Origin: Oceanobacillus saliphilus
GTDB lineage: Bacteria; Bacillota; Bacilli; Bacillales; Amphibacillaceae
Assembly (NCBI RefSeq): GCF_023522835.1
Contig: NZ_JALCZU010000010.1
Span: 120,165 to 184,164 of the forward strand
Length of the DNA: 64,000 nt
Reading direction: 5' to 3'
Positions within the stretch are counted from its first letter, which is position 1. Every line of letters starts with the position of its first letter. The notes under the pieces are model-generated. The model saw only the letters and a program-made list of their open reading frames with translations, was not told where the DNA came from and ran no database searches. Below, in pieces: positions 51,607 to 60,093 of this stretch. The position numbers were made by a program, and so were the translations under genes.

Positions 51607-51690
51607 GCCATAGTTCACAGTGTTTTCGCCGTAGTTTCCCTCCTATTTGCCGAAGTTTACTGCAATGATGCCATAGTTCACAATTACAGG
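51607..51690. repeat. 21-bp periodic repeat, locus 2
   Basis: Four exact 21-base units start at 51607, 51628, 51649 and 51670: GCCATAGTTCACAGTGTTTT-, GCCGTAGTTTCCCTCCTATT-, GCCGAAGTTTACTGCAATGA-, GCCATAGTTCACAATTACAG-. Units 2-4 match units 1-3 of locus 1 in order, so the loci are homologous blocks. Confidence 0.75.
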
Positions 51691-51931
51691 GTGAACGACA
51701 TTAGTGTGGGTAGCAGGATAAACTTAGCGGCTAAACTAATCTAAAATACTGCTGTTTTTCGTAGAATGAACATCGGCCTATGAGTTATGTTCCCTTTGTA
51801 TTGCGCAAAAAAACTATCTATTAAAAGATAGCTTAGAATTCATTGGCCAGTCTCAATTTTGATAATTTACTTTCATTATCCGAAAGAGTATATTATTTAA
51901 GGAAGTCTACTTTTTTTAGGGAGAAATTATC

Positions 51932-53299
51932 ATGAATATATTTACGAGGATATTTAAAGTAAGTCATTTATCAACCATCAGAATTATTGTCATGCTTTAT
52001 GTTGTAGCGGTGACACTTTCTACAGTATTATTGAGTATCCCGTTCTTTCATAAGGAAGGGATAGATTTATCTTTTATAGATCTATTATTTACGGCCGTTA
52101 GTGCTATAAGTGTCACAGGACTAACCGTTGTTTCTACCGTAGATACCTTTAATGTTGCAGGGAGCATTGCCCTTTCCTTTGTATTGCAAGTTGGTGGGAT
52201 TGGAATTATGACCTTGGGAACTTTTGTATGGATCATATTAGGAAAAAGGATTGGTTTGCGTGGCAGGCAACTTATCCAAATCGATCAAAACAGAGCTACT
52301 TTAAATGGCGTTGTTATATTATTACTTAAAATACTTAAGACCATCCTGTTAATTGAGTTGGTAGGTACTATTATCTTAAGTACTTACTTTTTATCCTATT
52401 TTGATACGTGGCAGGAAGCTCTCCTTCAAGGATTCTTTGGAGCTGTAAGTGCGACAACCAATGCGGGATTTGATATAACTGGTTCCTCATTAATACCCTT
52501 TGCTGATGATTATTTTGTACAATTCGTTAATATTGTTTTACTGACTCTAGGAGCCATTGGTTTTCCGGTATTACTTGAACTTCAGGACTTCTTAAGAGGA
52601 GATTATAGTAAAGGTAACCCTAGACACAGTTTTTCCTTGTTTACTAAACTTACCACGATTACTTTCTTTGCCCTGATTCTTGTTGGCTGGCTGTTAATAT
52701 TGGTATTGGAATATAATGCTGCCTTTTTTGCGGACAAGACATGGCATGAAAGATTGGCCTACAGTCTATTCCAATCAGTTACCACAAGGAATGGAGGGCT
52801 GGCTACCATGGATGTAAGTGAATTTACCTCAGCAACATTAGTTATGATGTGTGTACTTATGTTCATTGGTGCGTCACCCAGCAGTGTGGGAGGGGGAATA
52901 CGTACAACGACTTTCGCAATAATGCTGTTAGCCATCTATAACTTCGCCAAAGGAAGGCAACACATCAAAGTTTTCGGGAGAGAGCTTGAGGATGAAGATG
53001 TCATCCGTTCATTTATTGTCATTACTACTGCGGGGATGGTGTGTGTGACAGCGATCATACTCATGTCTTACATAGAACCTTTTTCATTGTTGCAGATCGC
53101 CTTTGAGGTTTTCTCAGCATTTGGTACTACGGGGCTATCCCTGGGGATTACCCCTGAATTGAGTACAGCAGGTAAATGCATCATTATCTTCTTAATGTTT
53201 GTTGGTAGGATTGGAATATTTTCGTTCTTGTTCCTAATCAGAGGAAAAGTATCAAAAGATAATTATCACTATCCTAGAGAGAAGATGATTATCGGATAG
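51932..53299 (+). CDS. ktrD: Ktr/Trk-type potassium transporter membrane subunit (KtrB/KtrD)
   Basis: 455 residues. Four M1-P-M2 units with the selectivity-filter glycines in SAISVTGLTVVST, SATTNAGFDITG, SVTTRNGGLAT and SAFGTTGLSLGI, plus the helix-break region GASPSSVGGGIRTTTF that gates the pore. Na-dependent K uptake through the membrane. It needs a cytosolic RCK ring (KtrA/KtrC); no such gene is adjacent, as is usual for ktrD in B. subtilis. GGGAGA precedes the ATG. KtrB versus KtrD cannot be decided from sequence alone. Confidence 0.88.
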   Translation: MNIFTRIFKVSHLSTIRIIVMLYVVAVTLSTVLLSIPFFHKEGIDLSFIDLLFTAVSAISVTGLTVVSTVDTFNVAGSIALSFVLQVGGIGIMTLGTFVWIILGKRIGLRGRQLIQIDQNRATLNGVVILLLKILKTILLIELVGTIILSTYFLSYFDTWQEALLQGFFGAVSATTNAGFDITGSSLIPFADDYFVQFVNIVLLTLGAIGFPVLLELQDFLRGDYSKGNPRHSFSLFTKLTTITFFALILVGWLLILVLEYNAAFFADKTWHERLAYSLFQSVTTRNGGLATMDVSEFTSATLVMMCVLMFIGASPSSVGGGIRTTTFAIMLLAIYNFAKGRQHIKVFGRELEDEDVIRSFIVITTAGMVCVTAIILMSYIEPFSLLQIAFEVFSAFGTTGLSLGITPELSTAGKCIIIFLMFVGRIGIFSFLFLIRGKVSKDNYHYPREKMIIG

Positions 53300-53402
53300 T
53301 AAGGTGCCATTGCAGTAACTAGTAGATTAATGACCTTTTGTTCATACAAAATAACTCTTAAGACTGTGCAATTTAAAGACTAATAAATGGTTAACAACAA
53401 AG

Positions 53403-53448
53403 AAAAAAGTTGAATTTCTCAACTAAATGCTGAGAAATTCGGCTTTTT
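53403..53448 (+). terminator. ktr gene terminator
   Basis: GTTGAATTTCTCA pairs with TGAGAAATTCGGC around ACTAAATGC, with A run before and TTTTT after. Confidence 0.8.
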
Positions 53449-53721
53449 AATATTGGAATTTCCTTAAGGTTGTAAATAAGTATTTTTTTCTGACGCTACC
53501 CCTGTAACGACAACTAGTTTTTGATAATTCTACACGATAAACCGAATAGCCCTCATAATATCAACTCTTCAAAATGGTGTAACTTTATTTTAAATAAACA
53601 CGTTACTCATCGTACGTTTTTCTATTTGTTTCCGTCATTACAGCAAATATGGCAACACTTTATTCAATCGGATTGGACATTTCCTCTTGACGATTACACA
53701 AAATATATATATAATTTTAAA

Positions 53722-53736
53722 TCGTAACCATTACGA
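53722..53736. promoter_or_regulatory. Zur box 1
   Basis: TCGTAACCATTACGA fits the Bacillus Zur site TCGTAATnATTACGA with one mismatch. It lies upstream of the decayed COG0523 sequence, whose promoter it probably controlled. Confidence 0.6.
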
Positions 53737-53870
53737 TATAGGTCGGATTGCTATATACGAAGTTTTCATTTGTAAAATGATTAAGCGTATTAGCTATCTA
53801 TCCCCTGCCATTAGGGTACCAGGCTTCCGATTCAACCGAAGCGGAGTCTGCTGATAAAAGACTACCGGGT

Positions 53871-54040
53871 GGCTTTTCAAGGTGTCCATATGCTTTTTGC
53901 GGGTACGGAAGACGGAAATGGAAAGAGGATGAAAGTAGAAAAAGTGAACTCGCTTTTATCAGGAGCAAGTTAAATCAGGAAGAGCTTAGCATTGGGTTTC
54001 GATATTGCATGGGTGAGGATTTAAACCTTCATAAGGAAGG
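53871..54040 (+). pseudogene. Relic of a COG0523/CobW-type GTPase C-terminus
   Basis: FQGVHMLFAGTEDGN, then after a one-base shift KWKEDESRKSELAFIRSKLN and QEELSIGFRYCMGEDL. This is the CobW_C ending of a COG0523 protein different from the downstream one (whose end reads RKTQLVFIGIDLDKETIS). The rest is deleted. Confidence 0.7.
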
Positions 54041-54060
54041 AAATTTTTTTGGTATTCAAA

Positions 54061-54075
54061 TCGTAATGATTACGC
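54061..54075. promoter_or_regulatory. Zur box 2, controlling zagA
   Basis: TCGTAATGATTACGC matches TCGTAATnATTACGA at 14 of 15 positions and ends 31 bases before the zagA start, so zinc-loaded Zur should repress the zagA-rpsN2 unit. Confidence 0.8.
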
Positions 54076-54106
54076 TTTGAAATCATTACAGCAGGAGGAA
54101 TATTAT

Positions 54107-55306
54107 ATGAAAAAGAAGGTACCAGTCACCGTTTTAAGTGGCTATTTAGGATCTGGAAAAACAACGTTGCTTAATCACATTCTACATAATAAAGAAGGTA
54201 TAAAAGTTGCTGTCATTGTAAATGACATGAGCGAGATTAATGTTGATGCGGGTCTCGTAGAAAATGAAGGCACGCTATCCAGAGTAGATGAGCAGCTTGT
54301 AGAAATGTCTAATGGATGCATATGCTGTACGTTACGAGAAGATTTGCTGGTTGAAGTAGAGAAATTAACCAAGGATGGTAAGTTTGATTATATTCTCATT
54401 GAATCTACAGGTATTAGTGAACCAATCCCTGTAGCGCAAACCTTCTCCTATTTAGACGATCAATTAGGTATTGATCTTAATAAACACTGCACCCTGGACA
54501 CGATGGTAACCGTTGTGGATGCAAGTCGCTTTTGGCATGATTTTGGTTCTGGTGAAAGTTTAATAGATAGGAAGGAAGCTATTTCGGAAGATGATGAACG
54601 GGAAATTGCAGATTTACTAATTGATCAGATCGAATTTTGCGATGTACTAATTTTAAACAAGTGTGATCTTATTAATGAAGCTGAGTTAAAAAAATTAGAG
54701 AAGGTTTTAAGAAAGCTTCAGCCAGAGGCAAAATTCATTAAAACATCTTACGGAACAGTTGATCCAAAAGAAATCTTATTCACAAATTCATTTGATTTTG
54801 AGAAAGCAAGTGCTTCAGCAGGCTGGTTGAAAGAGTTAACCAATGGACCAGAACAGCACACCCCTGAAACGGAGGAATATGGAATTGGTTCGTTTACATA
54901 TGAACGTAAGCTCCCTTTTCACTCTGTTCGATTACTGAAATTTATAGAAACGATGCCTGAGAATATAGTGAGGTCGAAAGGAATTATGTGGTGCGCGACC
55001 CGAAATGAATTTGCGTTACTACTTTCGCAAGCCGGCTTAAATGCAAATATCGAACCGGCTACTTATTGGGTGGCAGCCCTCTCCAAACAAAGGCAGAAAG
55101 AGATTTTACAGGACAACCCAGAAGTGCTGCAATCATGGGATCCGAAGTTTGGGGATCGTAAGACGCAACTCGTTTTTATTGGAATAGATTTAGATAAGGA
55201 AACAATTTCCAATGAGTTGGATCAATGTCTGTTAACACCGGAAGAGATGAAGAGTGATTGGAATTCTTTGCCAGATCCATTCAATTGGAATATCCAAAAA
55301 GGCTAA
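54107..55306 (+). CDS. zagA: ZagA/YciC zinc metallochaperone GTPase (COG0523)
   Basis: 399 residues from ATG 54107 (AGGAGG upstream). G-domain: Walker A GYLGSGKT (12-19), metal-binding GCICC (CxCC, 71-74), ESTGISEP and NKCD; C-terminal CobW_C domain with RKTQLVFIGIDLDKETIS. The closest type is B. subtilis ZagA, induced by zinc depletion and thought to deliver zinc to folate synthesis (FolE). Zur box 31 bases upstream; rpsN2 follows, as in a Zur regulon. Confidence 0.9.
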   Translation: MKKKVPVTVLSGYLGSGKTTLLNHILHNKEGIKVAVIVNDMSEINVDAGLVENEGTLSRVDEQLVEMSNGCICCTLREDLLVEVEKLTKDGKFDYILIESTGISEPIPVAQTFSYLDDQLGIDLNKHCTLDTMVTVVDASRFWHDFGSGESLIDRKEAISEDDEREIADLLIDQIEFCDVLILNKCDLINEAELKKLEKVLRKLQPEAKFIKTSYGTVDPKEILFTNSFDFEKASASAGWLKELTNGPEQHTPETEEYGIGSFTYERKLPFHSVRLLKFIETMPENIVRSKGIMWCATRNEFALLLSQAGLNANIEPATYWVAALSKQRQKEILQDNPEVLQSWDPKFGDRKTQLVFIGIDLDKETISNELDQCLLTPEEMKSDWNSLPDPFNWNIQKG

Positions 55307-55367
55307 TAGAAACGTTGAGTCAGGCAGCTTGTGTTCAAACCATTTAAATTGAAGGAGGAAATTAGCA

Positions 55368-55637
55368 ATGGCAAAGAAATCAAAAGTAGCGAAAGCAATG
55401 AAGCAACAAGCTATGGTAGAAAAATATGAAGCAATTAGAAGGGAACTGAAGGAAAAGGGTGATTACGAAGCCCTTCGTAAACTGCCACGAGATTCTTCTC
55501 CAACACGGCTGAAAAATCGTTGTGCGGTTACCGGTCGTCCTAGAGGTTACATGCGGAAGTTTGGGATGTCTCGAATTGCTTTTCGGGAATATGCGCATAA
55601 AGGACAGGTGCCCGGAGTGAAAAAATCTAGTTGGTAA
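55368..55637 (+). CDS. rpsN2: Zinc-independent ribosomal protein S14 (RpsN2 type)
   Basis: 89 residues: [40 protein letters not shown] and [19 protein letters not shown]. It has one Cys and lacks the two CxxC pairs of the zinc-binding S14, and is the longer C- form. During zinc starvation it replaces the zinc-containing S14 in the 30S subunit. AGGAGG precedes the ATG; 61 bases after zagA, so it is probably under the same Zur control. Confidence 0.92.
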   Translation: MAKKSKVAKAMKQQAMVEKYEAIRRELKEKGDYEALRKLPRDSSPTRLKNRCAVTGRPRGYMRKFGMSRIAFREYAHKGQVPGVKKSSW

Positions 55638-55665
55638 TTAGGTAAGATAATTGAGCTTTGGTATA

Positions 55666-55700
55666 GATGCCCTGCCCCATCTCTTAACTGGGGCCGGGTA
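55666..55700 (+). terminator. Hairpin after rpsN2
   Basis: CCC.GCCCC (about 55671-55680) pairs with GGGGCCGGG (55687-55696). Only a weak T tract follows. Confidence 0.55.
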
Positions 55701-55849
55701 TCTTATCTAGTCTGTTTTAATTCTTGAATACATGACTATTACTGATTAAAAAAAATTAAAATACTGATATTGTTATCAGGAGAGTCGTTCGCTTGTTTCA
55801 AAGCTGTATCATACGTAGCTCCATGTTAGTATAACTTAATAGTCTATTT

Positions 55850-57175
55850 TCAAACCGCAAACAAGCTATTGAAGGATTCGCTCATCACGGGATGATTATA
55901 GATTTGATCCCTTAACATGGTATACGGCGCATCAAGGTCCATGGCCAGTTTTACGAGGTTAATGAGTTCCGGTGACTCTGGACCGAACAGACTGGCACCA
56001 AGGATTTTTTCGGTTTTCTTATCAATGACTACTTTAAATAGTCCACGCAGATCATCAATGACATGTGCACGGGGATGGGAAGCTACCGGCAATTTGCCTT
56101 CCATAATTTCATAGCCCTCTTCATCTGCCTCTTTCGCTGTCAGTCCGACTCTGGATAGTGGTGGATCGATAAACATGGAATAAGGAACATTTTCGCGAGT
56201 CGCCAATGAACGATTTTTATCTCCAAACAGATAGTCCATAACAATCCGATAGTCATCCAGAGAAATGTACGTAAACTGCATACCGCCCTTCACATCACCG
56301 AGCGCCCAAACGTGATTGACCGTTGTTTCCAAATGCTCATTGACTTTAATGGCACCTTCTTCGGTGAGTTCAATACCAGTATTCTCCAAGCCGAGATTTT
56401 CCACATTCGGTTTTCTTCCTGTAGCAAGTAACACTGCATCCGCACGCACTGTTTCCCCATTCGATAATGTAAGCGTAACTTTCTCGTTAGCTTCATCCGT
56501 GATTTTCTCCGCTCTGGAATTAAAATAAAAGCGGATGCCCTTCTTATCCAATTCCTTCTGTACTTCCGCAGCGATTTCTCTGTCCTCGTTTGGCATCAAT
56601 TCCTCGTCGGGTGTAATAACCGTTACTTTTGAGCCAAAACGATGATACATCGAAGCATATTCGAGGCCAATATAACCTCCACCGACAATTGCCAATTGCT
56701 CCGGCAGCTCTTTTCTTTCAATCAGTGTTGTACTTGTGTACACCTTGCTCGAATTTAAGTCGCCTTCCATCGGAGGTATATTGCTTGTTGCACCAGTATT
56801 GATGAAAATATGTTCAGCAGTGAGCAATACTTTCTTCCCGTTGACTTCTATCTCGACTTCTATATCGGATTTGAATGTTGCTTCCGATTCATAAATGGTT
56901 ACATGTTCATGATCTGCAAGACTGTTATAATTCTTTGTGCGCAGCTTTTCCACTACCTTGTCTTTACGTTCAATTGCATCTCCATAAGGAATTCCATTTA
57001 GTCCATCATGGACGAGGACTTTTGTCGGGATACAGGCAATGTTGATACAAGTTCCGCCATACATGCTTGGATCCTTTTCAATCAATGCCACCTTCCAATC
57101 CCTGTTGGCCAGATCTCCTGCAAGTGTTTTCCCTGCTTTTCCAAAACCAATTATAATTGCATCATACGACGTCAT
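55850..57175 (-). CDS. rclA: RclA-type pyridine nucleotide-disulfide oxidoreductase
   Basis: 441 residues from ATG 57175 (GAGGG upstream). Matches E. coli RclA along the whole length: IIGFGKAGKTLAGDLANRDW (FAD), MYGGTCINIACIPTK with redox pair C43/C48, VGGGYIGLEYASMYHRFGSK (NADH), VWALGDVKGGMQFTYISLDD and YNHPVMSESFNSLF. RclA reduces hypothiocyanite with NADH and protects against reactive chlorine; Cu(II) reduction has also been reported. A MerA-type role is excluded by the lack of a heavy-metal domain and C-terminal Cys pair. Confidence 0.87.
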   Translation of the reverse strand: MTSYDAIIIGFGKAGKTLAGDLANRDWKVALIEKDPSMYGGTCINIACIPTKVLVHDGLNGIPYGDAIERKDKVVEKLRTKNYNSLADHEHVTIYESEATFKSDIEVEIEVNGKKVLLTAEHIFINTGATSNIPPMEGDLNSSKVYTSTTLIERKELPEQLAIVGGGYIGLEYASMYHRFGSKVTVITPDEELMPNEDREIAAEVQKELDKKGIRFYFNSRAEKITDEANEKVTLTLSNGETVRADAVLLATGRKPNVENLGLENTGIELTEEGAIKVNEHLETTVNHVWALGDVKGGMQFTYISLDDYRIVMDYLFGDKNRSLATRENVPYSMFIDPPLSRVGLTAKEADEEGYEIMEGKLPVASHPRAHVIDDLRGLFKVVIDKKTEKILGASLFGPESPELINLVKLAMDLDAPYTMLRDQIYNHPVMSESFNSLFAV

Positions 57176-57302
57176 ATATTTCCCTCTTTCCTTATTTATC
57201 GGGTAATGATGGTCTTCCCTACTTTTCATGTTATACCCATTGAAGGTATATTTAAACTAATTGGATTCAGAGTCAAGCGTTCGAGCTTCAGACGACCGCA
57301 TA

Positions 57303-57339
57303 GATAAAAAATGGTCTACAGAAAAATCTCTGTAAACCA
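57303..57339 (-). terminator. MATE gene terminator
   Basis: TGGTCTACAGA pairs with CTGTAAACCA; on the minus strand TTTTTTATC follows. It lies eight bases after the MATE stop. Confidence 0.75.
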
Positions 57340-57347
57340 ATTGTTGC

Positions 57348-58706
57348 TTATGCACTTTCCTTCTTAATAGCTATTTTTTTCAACCATACTTGTGACTTCC
57401 AGCGTTTCAAGGCAAATGTGCCGCGCAGCCATTCATCGATTCCCTGGGCAAGCCATATTCCAAGCAGCCCTAATCCAAGTGTGACACCGAAGAAATAACT
57501 CAGCAGGACAGCGACTCCCCACATGGAGATGATCCCGATAACAACTGGAAATCGGACATCCCCTACTGATTTCAACGACCCCATCAAAACAATATTCATG
57601 GCACGCCCCGGTTCAATGAATACAATCGCCCATAAGACCGGAAGCGCAATAGCAATAATGCTTGGATTATCTGTAAATACAGCTAGGATCGGTTCGCCAA
57701 TTAGTGCTACGGCAAGCGAAACGGTAAGTGAAACAAGGACAGCAATCTTTAACGTTTTTATTCCCCGCTTCAATGCCCTGTCATAGTTTCCCGCACCGAC
57801 ATAGCGTGCAACAAGGAGCTGTGTCCCCTGGGCTATTGCCATTGTGAACAGGAAGCAAACCATCGATATGTTCAGAATATAGACCCTTGCTGCCAATGCT
57901 GCGTCCCCTGTAATTGCGACGAAGCTGGTGATGACTACCTGTGAGAATTGATACGAAAGATTCTCTCCGGCAGATGGAATCCCGATGGTCAGCAACCCCT
58001 TCACATCAGCTTTATTTATATGAAAGATATCTTTCAATTGAAACTTCAGTGCCAATCTTTTGTAAACAAAGTAAAACAGTGCCACAACCAAGAAAATCCT
58101 TGCAACAATAATGGAGATGGAAACCCCAAATACACCTGTCACCGGAAAGCCAAACAACCCTTTGATTGCAATTAAGAAACCAATGATGCTGATTACATTC
58201 ATGATTACTGTTACAAACATCGTTTCTCTCGTATGTCCATAACTCCTTAATACTGCACTTAATGCCAAAGCAATTGCTTCGATAAAAAGAGAGATACCGG
58301 TAATCGTCAGGAAGGTGTAGGCATAGCCATACACTTCTCCACTCAGACCATAAAATTGCAAAAACACACCGCCAAAGGCAACAACGACAATTGTCATTAC
58401 TATTCCGACCCAGAAATTAATTCCGAATGCAGACCTTGCAAGGCGCCGTGCCTCTTTGATCCGATTGGCCCCCAGATTCTGACCGATTAAAATGGTCGCA
58501 CCAATTGCCGACACGTTAAAGACTAAGATGAAGATATTGATGATTTGATTGGCTACCCCTACCCCTGCAACAGCGTTATCCGCATAGCCACTCAGCACCA
58601 ATGTTGCAATAATCCCCATGCTCATATGGAGTGATATTTCAATAAAAAGCGGCCACGTGATATTAAACAAGGATTGATCCTGGTATTTATTTTTCTCTAT
58701 CGTCAA
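57348..58706 (-). CDS. MATE family efflux transporter
   Basis: 452 residues, twelve hydrophobic helices in two halves; family blocks SLFNITWPLFIEISLHMSMG, VANQIINIFILVF, GATILIGQNLGANRIKEARR in the first half and GIPSAGENLSYQFSQVVITS, AIAQGTQLLVARYVGAGNYD in the second. Na+ or H+-driven export of cationic drugs or metabolites. Start is TTG after AAGGAG. Substrate unknown; neighbouring rclA hints at a stress role only weakly. Confidence 0.85.
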   Translation of the reverse strand: MTIEKNKYQDQSLFNITWPLFIEISLHMSMGIIATLVLSGYADNAVAGVGVANQIINIFILVFNVSAIGATILIGQNLGANRIKEARRLARSAFGINFWVGIVMTIVVVAFGGVFLQFYGLSGEVYGYAYTFLTITGISLFIEAIALALSAVLRSYGHTRETMFVTVIMNVISIIGFLIAIKGLFGFPVTGVFGVSISIIVARIFLVVALFYFVYKRLALKFQLKDIFHINKADVKGLLTIGIPSAGENLSYQFSQVVITSFVAITGDAALAARVYILNISMVCFLFTMAIAQGTQLLVARYVGAGNYDRALKRGIKTLKIAVLVSLTVSLAVALIGEPILAVFTDNPSIIAIALPVLWAIVFIEPGRAMNIVLMGSLKSVGDVRFPVVIGIISMWGVAVLLSYFFGVTLGLGLLGIWLAQGIDEWLRGTFALKRWKSQVWLKKIAIKKESA

Positions 58707-59123
58707 TTCGTTTCTTTTTCTCCTTCTTGTTAAAAATCATTACGAACGTTATTTTAATCCTATTTTAAGCAAATTGGAATATAAAGTTTTTGACTTATAG
58801 AATATAAAATTTTCAATTAATTTTTCACGGAATGAGGAATTCGGAAAACTTGTTCCGTATAAAGGGTTTCCCCACTCCGCTTCAATTTGCACCAGCCGAA
58901 TTTACTTGTTACTATAAATAAATATATTCCACTTACAAACTGTGAATATATGCAAGTCCTCTGAATAATTTCCTAAGGCAAAAAAAATAAGCCTGTCTTA
59001 AGCACGCTTTATTCGATATATCTATCTCTTTGGAATCGGTGTCAGAGTTTTGGCCTTATTTTTCAAAAGTGGTACCTTAAAAATTCACAAAAATGTAATG
59101 TTGCAGACAAGTAGCAGAATTCA
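58707..59123. other. Intergenic, no recognised feature
   Basis: AT-rich; a weak pairing AATAAGC/GCTTTATT near 58990-59013 might be a poor terminator for the downstream SEC-C gene. No ORF is supported. Confidence 0.3.
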
Positions 59124-59728
59124 CTACCGTCCACAGCATTTTTTATATTTTTTTCCACTTCCGCATGGGCATGGCTCATTTCTGCCTATCTTTTCCACTT
59201 TTTTGCTTTCACTTTTAGATTCAGCAGTCGGTAATGGACGTAAATGTTTTTTCTCCTGTACACTTAACTCTGTTGAGGTGTATCCTTTTAGAAACCATTC
59301 CCTCGTGTTATTCACTCCAGCTAGCTTAATAACTCCAAGGAAACCTCTGAAAGTCGATGTCTTATTACTAACTGTACTTTTCTTACTTTGTCATTACGTT
59401 TTCTTATATCCTCCGTTTGTTTTTCCCAAGATAAATTTGTTTCCTTTTCTAAGCTGGCTACTTCATGTTCTATCCACGTTGCGTAGTTGTCATATATTTC
59501 TATACCAAGTAATTCGTTATCAAACTCCTCTGGCACTTGATAATGTAATTCTTTAAACCACTCCTGAAATGCCTTTTCCCCATATTTCCTAATTCGCTCT
59601 CTAAAAATAGTCACTATTTCATATGTAAAATCCTCATTCCAACCCGTTTCAAGCATCTTGTTTTGAATATTTTCCAACGTGAAGTTATCTAAACTTCTAT
59701 CCTTATAACGGAATAATTTCTTGATCAC
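59124..59728 (-). pseudogene. SEC-C motif protein gene split by a frameshift
   Basis: ATG 59728 opens MIKKLFRYKDRSLDNFTLEN and runs to [13 protein letters not shown], then goes out of frame (stop 59321). A second frame reads [46 protein letters not shown] and ends with the SEC-C zinc motif [19 protein letters not shown]. The second ORF's GTG has no good ribosome site and its frame stays open upstream, so one about 200-residue protein with a frameshift near 59370 is the best reading. SEC-C binds zinc and often nucleic acid or ribosome-associated partners. Confidence 0.7.
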
Positions 59729-59806
59729 TTTTCTTGCTCCTTTATATTAGACCATCGTTTGACAATCTTGTTGTTCGATAGCCCAAATCTTGATAAGAGT
59801 AACAAT

Positions 59807-59983
59807 CTATTCTCTAATTCTTCTCAAATATTTATAAAAACGTACAAATCCGATCAAAATTAAGACGGTCATCGCAATACCGTAAAAAATAGACTTAAAC
59901 GTATAACTGAGCTACTCCATACTACTTACCATAGCAGAGCCTAAAACAAAAAATAATACCAAAACTAATAATCTATTTTCCAT
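59807..59983 (-). pseudogene. Small membrane protein with in-frame amber codon
   Basis: ATG 59983 follows AAAGGGGA and reads MENRLLVLVLFFVLGSAMVS SME, TAG, then LSYTFKSIFYGIAMTVLILI and GFVRFYKYLRRIRE to a stop at 59807, all in one frame. Two hydrophobic helices, 58 codons. The internal TAG probably inactivates it. Family unknown. Confidence 0.5.
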
Positions 59984-60093
59984 ATGCTGTCCCCTTTCCA
60001 TCTCTTCTGCACAATCTCTTCTTGTTAGATCGACCCAACGGTGCAAGCAATTGCTCGTTAAGCAATGCATCCGTTAACGCCATATGAAACCTG

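Noticed and set aside
51745-51931. c-di-AMP (ydaO-type) riboswitch before the ktr gene
   Set aside because: Such switches often precede ktrAB, but the leader is too short and none of the conserved helices could be traced.
53521-53727. 68-codon plus-strand ORF before Zur box 1
   Set aside because: No ribosome site; composition (H, F, Y, N) is that of chance AT-rich sequence.
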